A DNA stretch of 64,000 nt, taken from NCBI RefSeq assembly GCF_010120715.1, contig NZ_CP047591.1:3224001-3288000 (forward strand), written 5' to 3'. This document shows, piece after piece, positions 16,790 through 25,239 of the stretch (its first letter is position 1; every line of letters begins with the position of its first letter). This DNA is from Aminipila terrae. Lineage in GTDB: Bacteria > Bacillota > Clostridia > Peptostreptococcales > Anaerovoracaceae. The notes under the pieces are model-generated. The model had not been told where the DNA came from and made no database searches. It was given only the letters and a program-made list of their open reading frames with translations. The position numbers were made by a program, and so were the translations under genes.

Positions 16790-17551
16790 TTGCATGACGA
16801 TATTGTATTTGCTGCTATCGAAAAGGGTACGCCAGCTTTCGATGAATCAAACGAGGAAATGAAGTTTGTATATGCTTATAAGGCATTTTTTTTTGAATAC
16901 TATAAGTTACATATTGGAATGGATAGTTATAGAGAATGTTTCAAGAAGACAGTGGCCTTCAAGTCTCCTCAAATGGTGGGAATGTATAGAATGCTACAAT
17001 TAAAAGTACAGGAGTTTGAACCAATAAAATCCCATTTTGATAAAGAAATAATGCAAGGCACTTATGGTGGTATAGTGACATGCGTAATCAAAATTTCAGA
17101 ACAGATTAAATTTGCAGATTATGCATATATTGCTCCAGAATATGATTTGAATGGGAAGAAAATAAAGCATACAGTAAAAGGTATAATGCATCGGTTAGCC
17201 GTGACAGCGTTTCCAGAATCAACTCAGTCTTATATCTTGTTGAGTTGCTTGGAAACAGAAAGAAATATTTATCAAGAATTGTTCGATCAGTTAAAAAAGG
17301 CATCAGTTGATAAAATAAAATTCTATATGTCTATGGTATTACCACTGTACTCGGAAAATATGGTTTTGAGCTCAAAGTTGTGGGACTCATGGAATGAAGA
17401 TACTCAGATGGCGTATACCTTCTACTCAAATTTGAATGGTCCAAAGGCTTTTGTATTTGGAAAATGTATTGGAATGGGATTACGAAACGCCGCAAAGATG
17501 AAGCCTAAGTTTGACTATAGTAAGCGTGGAAAAATTGATCTATTTATATAA
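16790..17551 (+). CDS. Hypothetical protein of the defence island
   Basis: A 253-residue soluble protein. No ATG opens the frame; the TTG at 16790 is the only plausible start and it has no clear ribosome site, so the 5' end may be missing. The sequence is helical, with aromatic-rich stretches (YKAFFFEYYKLHIGMDSY; MAYTFYSNLNGPKAFVFGKC). I do not recognise a family. It lies between DRT3 and a decayed recombinase, so it may be island cargo or an associated effector. Confidence 0.55.
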   Translation: MHDDIVFAAIEKGTPAFDESNEEMKFVYAYKAFFFEYYKLHIGMDSYRECFKKTVAFKSPQMVGMYRMLQLKVQEFEPIKSHFDKEIMQGTYGGIVTCVIKISEQIKFADYAYIAPEYDLNGKKIKHTVKGIMHRLAVTAFPESTQSYILLSCLETERNIYQELFDQLKKASVDKIKFYMSMVLPLYSENMVLSSKLWDSWNEDTQMAYTFYSNLNGPKAFVFGKCIGMGLRNAAKMKPKFDYSKRGKIDLFI

Positions 17552-17603
17552 AAATCCTAATTTACAAGTAACAAATCAGTAAAATATGGAATGTTACTAT
17601 GAG

Positions 17604-18035
17604 TTTAGCTGAACTTCATGGCTAACGGGCTTGCATTGATGGCAGCCTGTAACTGATTGTCATCTACATGTATATATATTTCTGTTGTCACAATGCTCTC
17701 GTGACCGAGAATTTGTTGTAGGGAGCGAATATCGACACGGCCATACTTTGTATATAGGTGTAGCTGCTTTACGGCGCAGTTTGTATATTTTTTACAACAT
17801 TCTGGATTGAGTGTGTTGTTAGGTGAGTTCTATTACGAGAAATAAACAAAGTGTTTGTGCTTACAGCCGTTGTGCCTGTTTAATGGCTGGAGTTATGTAG
17901 ATCTTACGCTCCTTATTTCCTTTGCCAACAACGACGGATATGATATCTGAATCTACTTGATCAACATTTAGCGATGCCAATTCAGATAAGCGTAGGGCAC
18001 AGTTTAAAAAGATTGTTATGATGCAATTATCAGAT
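17604..18035 (-). pseudogene. Decayed XerC/D-like tyrosine recombinase
   Basis: Reading the minus strand, a fragment FLNCALRLSELASLNVDQVD...GKGNKERKIYITPAIKQAQRL is followed by stops and frame changes, then ISRNRTHLTTHSIQNVVKN, then KYGRVDIRSLQQILGHESIVTTEIYIHVDDNQLQAAI ending at a stop at 17604. These are the core-binding and catalytic blocks of a phage-type integrase, including the LGHxS box and the nucleophile Tyr. The HxLR arginine block is lost and several stops interrupt it. It is a remnant of the mobile element that probably delivered the neighbouring defence genes. Confidence 0.85.
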
Positions 18036-18125
18036 AATGATTAATATATGAGTATTTTGTTGTAATTATATATTTAAATCAAAATATATACAAAGGTAAG
18101 CTATTCAATAATGAAAGGGGAAACA

Positions 18126-19070
18126 ATGATATACGAAGACTATAATTATAATAAAGAGGAAGATTTATCTTGCTGTGGAATTTGTAATAAGCAATTTTCA
18201 GAGGGAGAGCCAGTATCGGTTATTGATTTCCCTAAAGGACCTTTTAGAATAGTTTGCAAAGAATGTATGGATGAATTAAGATCTCTTTCATTGAAAGACC
18301 AAAGAACAGATAATGGTATTGTGGAACCCCAAAACATAATAAATGAATTAAAAGCTGAAAGTAAATTATGGAGATATATGGATTTAGCAAAGTTTATTAA
18401 TATGTTGAAAAATAGTACACTTTATTTTTCGTCGCCAAATGACTTTGAAGATATATATGAAGGCGCATATGGTGAATTGAGAAATAAAGAGGCATGGGAT
18501 AGTTATTATTTAAACCATGCAAAGACAAGTATAATTACAGCGCCAGATAATTGTTGGCATAATATAGAAGAGGAGAAACTTGAAGTAGATGCGCGAAGAC
18601 TAGTTGAGCAAATTTCAATGAGACATGATAATATGATTTTCATAAATTGCTGGCACGAAAATGAGTATGAATCAGAAGCAATGTGGAAAATGTATTCTAA
18701 AAATGTAGAAAATGCAATTGCAATACAGACTAATTTTGGAGAGTTGAAAAAACAAATTGGTGAAAAAGCATCAATTGGCAAAGTAAAGTATATTGATTAT
18801 TCCAAGAGATTTGTTGGAATAAATAAAGTATATTGGAATAAAAGAAAGGCTTTTGAATTTGAAAGAGAAGTCAGAGCAATTGTACATGGTTTTGATGAGT
18901 GCGGTAAAAACGGAATAGAGATTAAAATAGATTTGAAAGAACTAATTTGTAATGTCTATGTTTCACCATATGCTCCGAGTTGGTTTTGTGAGTTGGTAAA
19001 AGATATAATAAAAAAATATGGTTATGGGTTTGATGTGAAATATTCCGAATTACGTGAAGCACCGTTTTAA
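18126..19070 (+). CDS. Zinc-ribbon/DUF2971 protein
   Basis: A 314-residue protein. Residues about 10-60 hold a zinc ribbon (CCGICNKQF...CKECM). From about residue 75 it matches the DUF2971 pattern: LWRYMDLAKFINML...LYFSSPNDFEDIYEG, then NCWHENEYESEAMWKMYS, then a final charged block FEFEREVRAIVHG. DUF2971 proteins are widespread in accessory and defence regions and have no established activity. I start at the ATG at 18126, which has AAAGGGG 5 bases upstream; the ATG at 18111 has a poor site. It probably belongs to the same island as the DRT3 genes. Confidence 0.8.
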   Translation: MIYEDYNYNKEEDLSCCGICNKQFSEGEPVSVIDFPKGPFRIVCKECMDELRSLSLKDQRTDNGIVEPQNIINELKAESKLWRYMDLAKFINMLKNSTLYFSSPNDFEDIYEGAYGELRNKEAWDSYYLNHAKTSIITAPDNCWHNIEEEKLEVDARRLVEQISMRHDNMIFINCWHENEYESEAMWKMYSKNVENAIAIQTNFGELKKQIGEKASIGKVKYIDYSKRFVGINKVYWNKRKAFEFEREVRAIVHGFDECGKNGIEIKIDLKELICNVYVSPYAPSWFCELVKDIIKKYGYGFDVKYSELREAPF

Positions 19071-19336
19071 ATTAAACAGAAAGAGTGAGGTGTGATGGTT
19101 AAATGCAAATTTCAATTTGTGAGTAATTTCAACTTCCCATTATGTTTATTTTAGGTAAGCTTGAAACGGAATAATGGAAAGTTTAAAAGTGAATGGAGAA
19201 TAAAGAAATATGGGTGAAATTAAATAGATTTATCATTACTGTAGTGCAGATACCTTTGTTGCTATTATCAATATTAGGGTAAATTTACAGCCAAAATGAC
19301 AAGTCATATTTTGGAATAGATATTGAAGGTGAGGGC

Positions 19337-19906
19337 TTGAAAAAAATTAAAAAAGAACTTCGAATTATGATAATAATATTTTTACTGTGGTTTGGGATAC
19401 ATATGCTGATAATTACAATTGATGGGTTAAATGATGAACTTGGGAAGTCTGATGTTGCAGTTGTTTTGGGAAACAAAATTGAGCTAGATGGAACCCCTTC
19501 TAAAAGATTACAGGGCAGGCTAGACAAAGCACTAAATTTGTATAAGAAAGGATATTTTAATTACATTATCGTCAGTGGGGGAATTGGCAAAGAAGGATAC
19601 AGTGAAGCAGTAGTAATGAAAGAGTACTTGATAGAAAAAGGAGTTCCTAGTAATAGTATTTTGATAGATGAAGTGGGAAATGATTCTTATATGACAGCAA
19701 AAAACACAAAAAACATTATGAATCAGATGAATTTTCATTCCGTCACAGTAATTTCTCAGTTTTATCATATAACAAGGACAAAATTAGCATTTCGAAAGGT
19801 TGGTCTGAATGATGTATATACTGCCCATTCTACAAGCTATGATGTTCGGGATATTTATTCCCTATTAAGAGAGTTTCCTGCTTACTACAAATATCTAATA
19901 ATGTAA
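19337..19906 (+). CDS. Membrane-anchored YdcF/SanA-like DUF218 protein
   Basis: A 189-residue protein with one N-terminal membrane helix (about residues 8-27), then a DUF218 domain. The conserved parts are VAVVLGNKIELDGTPSKRLQGRLDKAL, the turn VSGGIGKEG, SEAVVMKEYLIEKGVP and ISQFYHITRTKLAF. Members are linked to envelope integrity and vancomycin sensitivity (SanA) but their reaction is unknown. The start is TTG with AAGGTGAGGG directly upstream. The 266 bases before it show no gene. Confidence 0.8.
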   Translation: MKKIKKELRIMIIIFLLWFGIHMLIITIDGLNDELGKSDVAVVLGNKIELDGTPSKRLQGRLDKALNLYKKGYFNYIIVSGGIGKEGYSEAVVMKEYLIEKGVPSNSILIDEVGNDSYMTAKNTKNIMNQMNFHSVTVISQFYHITRTKLAFRKVGLNDVYTAHSTSYDVRDIYSLLREFPAYYKYLIM

Positions 19907-20244
19907 TGCCTTTTTTCAATGGCTGTAAGCTCAGAGGGAGTTCTTATGTTTATATTATACATAAAATCTATAAGGAAAGTTTTTCTTAAAGGTTTTTGAA
20001 ATCAGTATTCACTAAGTGTCTTAAAGAGACTTTGCCTGATTATTTGAAGGCTTCTCAAGTGATTATTTTTAGGATGGTAATTAAAACTTCATATTGCTCT
20101 CTTCACTTTAATTATAACACAAGGAATGTGGGAAATATAGTCTTATAATACTTGGCATATGTAAGTATACTACTAATACAGTAATTCAACTTTGGTTATA
20201 ATTTACTTATTATAACTTATTAATAAAAGGGGGAGATACGGAAG
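19907..20244. other. Intergenic stretch without recognisable features
   Basis: About 340 AT-rich bases with no convincing reading frame, terminator or RNA structure. It may be debris of a lost gene. Confidence 0.4.
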
Positions 20245-20370
20245 ATGACTTACATACGTTTTGGCAACTCTGCCATGCCGCCAGTATGCCTGATTATGGG
20301 TGGTAAAGACATTATGTCTACATACGATTTAATTAATTTGGAGGTAAGATTAGATGAATATAAAATTTGA
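20245..20370 (+). CDS. 41-residue upstream frame overlapping the Arr-fusion gene
   Basis: Starts with ATG 8 bases after AAAGGGGGAG and ends 17 bases inside the next gene, so it could couple translation. The peptide (MTYIRFGNSAMPPVCLIMGG...) has no recognised family. It may be a leader peptide or the fragment left by a truncation. Confidence 0.4.
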   Translation: MTYIRFGNSAMPPVCLIMGGKDIMSTYDLINLEVRLDEYKI

Positions 20371-21103
20371 TCCCAATAATAGTGTTATTAAACTCTGTGT
20401 AATGGGGATGAGTTTAGAAGATAGTGGGAACGTAGAAGAAGCAAGCGCTATGTTTCATAAAGCATGGAATGAAGCAACAGATGACTATGAAAAATTTATT
20501 GCAGCTTATCATTTAGCTCGTCAACAAAAGGATATTACAGATAAATTAAAATGGATGGAAACATCTTTACAGTGTGCGCTAAATATAAATGATGATAATG
20601 TAAATAGTGCATATTCAACGTTATATGTAAACATTTCAAAATGCTATGAGGATTTGGGTGATTCTGATAATGCAAAAAGAAATTATGAATTATCTGAATT
20701 ATATAAAGGCGTGCCTTCTGATAAGGGACCGTTTTATCATGGGACTAAGGCAGATTTAAAGGTTGGTGATTTACTGACAGCAGGTGGAATTTCAAATTAC
20801 AAGCCTGAGCTTCAAATGAATCATATTTATTTTACAGCTAATCCCAATGGTGCAGGACTTGCAGCGGCATTAGCAAAAGGTGAAGGGAGAGAACGCGTTT
20901 ATATAATTGAACCAACAGGTGAATTTGAAAATGACCCGAATGTTACTGATAAAAAATTTCCAGGTAACTTAACACGTTCTTATCGCTCAAAAGAACCTTT
21001 AAGAATTATTGGTGAGGAAACAGAGTGGGCGAAACTGACAACTACGGAACTAAGTAAATGGCGTGAAAATTTAGCAAAAAACAAGGGCGAAATTATCAAC
21101 TGA
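20354..21103 (+). CDS. arr: NAD-dependent rifamycin ADP-ribosyltransferase (Arr) with helical N-terminal extension
   Basis: A 249-residue two-part protein. Residues about 126-245 are a complete Arr domain (FYHGTKADLKVGDLLTAGG, HIYFTANPNGAGLAAALA, GEGRERVYIIEPTGEFENDPN, KKFPGNLTRSYRSKEPLRI). Arr transfers ADP-ribose from NAD to the ansa-chain hydroxyl of rifamycins and inactivates them. Residues 1-125 are an added tetratricopeptide-like helical segment (two or three 34-residue-type repeats). Stand-alone Arr is about 140 residues, so this is a fusion. GGAGG lies 9 bases before the start. The added part may bind a partner or change the substrate. Confidence 0.85.
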   Translation: MNIKFDPNNSVIKLCVMGMSLEDSGNVEEASAMFHKAWNEATDDYEKFIAAYHLARQQKDITDKLKWMETSLQCALNINDDNVNSAYSTLYVNISKCYEDLGDSDNAKRNYELSELYKGVPSDKGPFYHGTKADLKVGDLLTAGGISNYKPELQMNHIYFTANPNGAGLAAALAKGEGRERVYIIEPTGEFENDPNVTDKKFPGNLTRSYRSKEPLRIIGEETEWAKLTTTELSKWRENLAKNKGEIIN

Positions 21104-21135
21104 ACAATATAAAAATATTAAAGGGGATATATGTT

Positions 21136-22029
21136 ATGGCAGATGTAAGGGCCAATGGCATACAAATTGAGTATGAAATTTTTGGAAACAAGGAAAATCC
21201 TGCAATAGTGCTTATTGCAGGAAATGGTGCTCAGCTAAATTTTTGGGAACCAGATTTTTGTGAAATGCTTGCAAAAGAAAGTTTACAAGTTATACGTTTT
21301 GATAACCGTGATGCGGGACTGTCTACAAAATTTGATGGGGCTGGTATTCCTGATATGGAGAGAATATACCAGGCAGCACAAGAGGGTAAACCGATTGACA
21401 CAGCATATACATTGGAAGATATGGCTGATGATGTGGCTGGTTTGATAGATGCACTGGAAATAAAGAAGGCTCACATCTGTGGTGCTTCTATGGGAGGCAC
21501 CATTGCCCAGGTTTTTGCCTATAGGCATCCTTCTCGTATATGTAGTTTAATTTCTATTATGTCATCTACCGGTAATCCGAATAATCCTCAAATATCACCG
21601 GAAACATTAGCGATTGTCACAGCAACACCTCCAACTGGACGGGATGCATATATTGATTATACTTTACATATGTGGAAAAATATTTGGAGTGAGGGGTTTC
21701 CTTTTGAAGAAGAACGTGCAAGGCGCTATTGTGAAGAAAGCTATGATCGTTCTTATTATCCGCAAGGAGCTGTACGTCAAAATGCAGCGTTAGTTGCTAA
21801 TGGTGATAGGAGACAACACCTTTCATTATTAACAATTCCAACACTGGTAATTCATGGAACTGCAGATACATTGTTTCCTGTTGAAGCTGGAAAAGATACG
21901 GCATGCACAATACCTAATGCTATATTACTTTTGATCGAAGGAATGGGACATGATATGCCTAAGGGAACATGGAAATCCATAGTGGAAGCTATTGCTAGCC
22001 AAGTGAACGACACCCAGAAAATAGATTGA
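21136..22029 (+). CDS. Alpha/beta hydrolase
   Basis: A 297-residue cytoplasmic hydrolase of the alpha/beta fold. The nucleophile elbow is GASMGG (Ser near residue 118), the acid is in HGTADTLFP, and the catalytic His is in GMGHDMP. The N-terminal oxyanion segment is IAGNGAQLNFW. Such enzymes cleave esters, lactones or C-C bonds; the substrate is not predictable. The gene starts 32 bases after the Arr fusion, with AAGGGG upstream of its ATG, and could be cotranscribed with it. Confidence 0.88.
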   Translation: MADVRANGIQIEYEIFGNKENPAIVLIAGNGAQLNFWEPDFCEMLAKESLQVIRFDNRDAGLSTKFDGAGIPDMERIYQAAQEGKPIDTAYTLEDMADDVAGLIDALEIKKAHICGASMGGTIAQVFAYRHPSRICSLISIMSSTGNPNNPQISPETLAIVTATPPTGRDAYIDYTLHMWKNIWSEGFPFEEERARRYCEESYDRSYYPQGAVRQNAALVANGDRRQHLSLLTIPTLVIHGTADTLFPVEAGKDTACTIPNAILLLIEGMGHDMPKGTWKSIVEAIASQVNDTQKID

Positions 22030-22048
22030 TTATCTGGAGGTAGATGGT

Positions 22049-22450
22049 ATGAACCACAAATTCCCATACTATTTAATTAACAAGATATTTTCTATTGTTA
22101 TTTTTATTATATTTTATTTATTTGTTGTTTATTTACAAGAAAAAATTAACGAGTATTTACCCTTTGGAATGTGGGGCTTAAATACCATAGGACTAATTAT
22201 AAATCTTACATTTGGGGTTATAATTGGTTGGTTTTTGTTGGATGATATAAAATTGAAATTAAATAAACACCAGAATATTGCTACAATATGTATTTTGATA
22301 TTTTTATCATTATACCAATACTTTTTTTATGCTCCAATTCTCAATAAATACTTAAGTTTTGAGTTGTTTTATGCAGTTAAGTATCCGCAATTAATATTAG
22401 GAGCATATCTAGTATTATATCTGAAAAAATTTTTTAAGGAGAAAACTTAA
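22049..22450 (+). CDS. Small membrane protein, four helices
   Basis: A 133-residue, very hydrophobic protein with about four membrane segments (IFSIVIFIIFYLFVVYL, LIINLTFGVIIGWFLL, IATICILIFLSLYQYFF, LILGAYLVLYL). TCTGGAGGT precedes the ATG. No family is recognised. It follows the hydrolase by 19 bases and may be in the same transcript. Confidence 0.65.
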   Translation: MNHKFPYYLINKIFSIVIFIIFYLFVVYLQEKINEYLPFGMWGLNTIGLIINLTFGVIIGWFLLDDIKLKLNKHQNIATICILIFLSLYQYFFYAPILNKYLSFELFYAVKYPQLILGAYLVLYLKKFFKEKT

Positions 22451-22474
22451 TAAAAATCATATTAGGAGTGAGTA

Positions 22475-22909
22475 ATGATAATTAAAAAGATAAGCACTGA
22501 GAACCGAAAAAAAGCATTGGCACTTGTATTATCCGTTTTTATGCAATATGAAGCACCAGAGTATTCACAACAGGGAATAAAAACTTTTATAGACTTTATC
22601 AGTAATAAAGATTCGATAGATGGACTCAAAATGTACGGTGCATTTAGAGAAAAAGACATAGTGGGCGTGATCGCAACCAGAAATGATGGCAATCACATCG
22701 CTTTGTTTTTTGTCCATGAGATTTATCATGGACAGGGAATTGGCAGAAAGTTGTTTGAAACAGTTATTAGTGAAAGCACTGGAGAAAAAATCACAGTTAA
22801 TTCTTCCCCATATGCAGTTAAAATTTATAAAAAATTAGGGTTTCTTCCCGACAGTGATGAACAAATTGCAGACGGTTTGAGATATATTCCAATGACTTAT
22901 ATAAAATAA
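22475..22909 (+). CDS. GNAT-family N-acetyltransferase
   Basis: A 144-residue acetyltransferase with the acetyl-CoA loop HGQGIGRKLFE (Q/RxxGxG/A pattern) near residues 87-97 and the following SPYAVKIYKKLGF block. It transfers acetyl from acetyl-CoA to an amine; the substrate is not known. AGGAG lies 6-7 bases before the ATG. Confidence 0.88.
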   Translation: MIIKKISTENRKKALALVLSVFMQYEAPEYSQQGIKTFIDFISNKDSIDGLKMYGAFREKDIVGVIATRNDGNHIALFFVHEIYHGQGIGRKLFETVISESTGEKITVNSSPYAVKIYKKLGFLPDSDEQIADGLRYIPMTYIK

Positions 22910-22983
22910 GTGTAGCATTCTGATTATAATGTATGAGGGCGCACATGCTAGTCAGGTGAGCGACGAGCTAAAAGGAGAAGAAA

Positions 22984-23840
22984 ATGGATACATTGAGGAA
23001 AGTAATTAAAATTACAAAAGGCAAACCTGCTGTTGATGGTGCAGGTGTTAAGCTGGTTCGAGTCATAGGGTATCCGGATACAAAGGATTATGACCCGTTT
23101 CTGATGTTAGATGCATTTGACTCAGGAAATTCTGAAGACTACATAAAAGGGTTTCCATGGCATCCCCATAGAGGTATTGAAACAATAACCTATTTAATCT
23201 ATGGAAATATTCAGCATGGAGATAGTCTTGGTAACAATGGGAGCATTCTAGATGGAGAATGCCAGTGGATGACGGCGGGTTCCGGTATTATTCATCAGGA
23301 AATGCCGAAAGCCAGTAGACGTATGTTAGGCGCTCAATTGTGGTTAAACCTGCCGGCCAAAGACAAAATGACTGAACCTGGTTACGGAGACATAAAGGCA
23401 GAAGATATACCAGTGATTAATGAAAACGGAGCAAAGGTTCATGTGATTGCTGGAGAGTATCAAGGGCATAAAGGTGCTTTTGAGGGTAAATACATTAATG
23501 CAACCTATCTGGATGTTGAATTGCAGTCTAATCAGGAATGGCATTTCATAAATAATGCTGAAGATACTTTATTTGTCTATATTTTTACTGGAAAAGCAAT
23601 ATTTGACCCAAATGAATCAATTAATAATCCTGAAGATTTAGTTGATGAAAAGCAAGCTGTGCTATTCAGCCATGGTGATAAATTTTGGATTAAGGCAGCA
23701 AATCAAGGTGTTCGTTTTATTCTTTTATCTGCTAAACCATTGAATGAACCTATTGCCTGGGGGGCCCCATTGTCATGAATACAAAGGAAGAACTTGATTT
23801 AGCGTTCAGTGAGTTGGATAACAATACTTTTATAAAATAA
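22984..23840 (+). pseudogene. Pirin-family protein, C-terminus lost by a one-base frameshift
   Basis: The intact frame to 23778 gives a 264-residue bicupin with the pirin metal motif HPHRGIETITY and the partner HQEMP block. It then stops at PIAWGAPLS. Adding one G to the six-G run at 23759-23764 continues the frame as AWGGPIVMNTKEELDLAFSE...NTFIK to a stop at 23840, the normal pirin C-terminus. Pirins are iron proteins, some with quercetin dioxygenase activity. The break is probably a missed base in the assembly. It precedes an FMN reductase gene. Confidence 0.85.
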
Positions 23841-23876
23841 CATATTACAAAAGAATTATAAGGAGGTTGGTTAATT

Positions 23877-24419
23877 ATGGATAAAGTAATTAAAATTGTT
23901 GGATTTACAGGTAGCCTGAGAAGAAATTCATATAATAAAGCAGCATTGAGAGCTGCTCAAATGCTACTTCCGGAGAATGCAGTATTAGATATTCTTGACC
24001 TGGCTGAAATACCTTTTCTAAATGAAGATCTTGAAGCACAGGGGTTACCAGCTTCAGTGGCTGATTTCAAGAAAACATTGTCTGAAGCGGATGCTATACT
24101 GATTTCCACACCGGAATATAATTTTTCAATCCCTCCTGTTTTGAAGAATGCGCTGGACTGGGCGTCAAGAGGAGAGCCATTGCCGTTGTATGGTAAACCA
24201 CTTGCAATAATGAGTGCTTCTCCAAGCATGCTTGGGGGTGCCAGAGTTCAGTATCATTTGAGGCAGGTATGTGTTTCACTAAATCTTATTCCATTGAATA
24301 AACCTGAAGTCTTTATTGCCAACGCAAATACGAAGTTTGATGAGGCCGGCAATTTGACAGACGAAAGAACCAGGAAATCTATTGAGGCATTATTAAAAGC
24401 CCTTGTTCAAAATGTATAA
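23877..24419 (+). CDS. NADPH-dependent FMN reductase
   Basis: A 180-residue flavodoxin-fold reductase. The phosphate loop is GSLRRNSYNKAALRAA near the N-terminus and the isoalloxazine loop is TPEYNFSIPPVLKNALDWASR near residues 79-99. It reduces FMN, quinones or azo compounds with NAD(P)H. AAGGAGG lies 8 bases upstream. It follows pirin, a pairing that suggests a small redox or stress unit. Confidence 0.9.
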   Translation: MDKVIKIVGFTGSLRRNSYNKAALRAAQMLLPENAVLDILDLAEIPFLNEDLEAQGLPASVADFKKTLSEADAILISTPEYNFSIPPVLKNALDWASRGEPLPLYGKPLAIMSASPSMLGGARVQYHLRQVCVSLNLIPLNKPEVFIANANTKFDEAGNLTDERTRKSIEALLKALVQNV

Positions 24420-24469
24420 AATATATAAAAATATAGGGGCATACAATATGAAAGGCTAAAGGAGATTAA

Positions 24470-25168
24470 ATGAATAGGCTTATAATATTAAAGATTGAAA
24501 TGTCTTATGGAAAAGATACAGAATATATTTATCCAGTAGTTCTTTGCGACCATATCAATTGCGTACTAGTGGATTGTGGTTATGTGGGTTCTCTTTCTAA
24601 AATTGAGGAAGAACTTCATAATAACGGGCTTTCTCCAGAAGCTGTCACCCACATTATTCTTACACATCAAGATCACGACCACGTTGGTGCGGCAGCAGCC
24701 TTTAAAACGAAGTATCCTAATGTGAACATTCTGGCTTCGGCTGAAGAAACGCTTTACATCTCCGGTATTCAGAAATCACTTCGGCTGGAGCAGGCAGAGC
24801 AGCTACAAAAAGATCTTCCAGCAGATATGCAGGACTTTGGACATGCATTCTGTAGGCTGTTAAAATCTGTTGAGCCTGTCCAGGTTGATCAGGTGCTTTT
24901 GGATGATGAGGTGTTACCATTTTGTGGTGGCTGCCAGGTTCTCTCCACTCCAGGTCATACCCCAGGACATATTTCATTGTATCTTCCAGAATTTAACACC
25001 CTTATTTCTGGTGATGCCATGGCACTGGAAGACGGCAGACCCGTTTTGGCTAATCCTCAGTTTACCTTAGACAACGAGAAAGCCAACGCATCCATGCAAC
25101 GATTATTAGCACATCCTGCAGAAAAAATTATTTGCTATCATGGTGGTGTATTGGTGAAAAATTCTTGA
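24470..25168 (+). CDS. Metallo-beta-lactamase-fold hydrolase
   Basis: A 232-residue MBL-fold protein. The metal motif is LTHQDHDHVGA (HxDxDH variant), followed by STPGHTPGH, SGDAM and CYHGG, giving a complete two-metal site. The family includes lactonases and thioesterases; the substrate is unknown. AAAGGAG lies 6 bases before the ATG. Confidence 0.88.
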   Translation: MNRLIILKIEMSYGKDTEYIYPVVLCDHINCVLVDCGYVGSLSKIEEELHNNGLSPEAVTHIILTHQDHDHVGAAAAFKTKYPNVNILASAEETLYISGIQKSLRLEQAEQLQKDLPADMQDFGHAFCRLLKSVEPVQVDQVLLDDEVLPFCGGCQVLSTPGHTPGHISLYLPEFNTLISGDAMALEDGRPVLANPQFTLDNEKANASMQRLLAHPAEKIICYHGGVLVKNS

Positions 25169-25239
25169 GTTATCCTGTTAACCATTTATAGATTTCCTTA
25201 ATATCATATAATAATGTGATTTTAAGGAGTGATACATAA

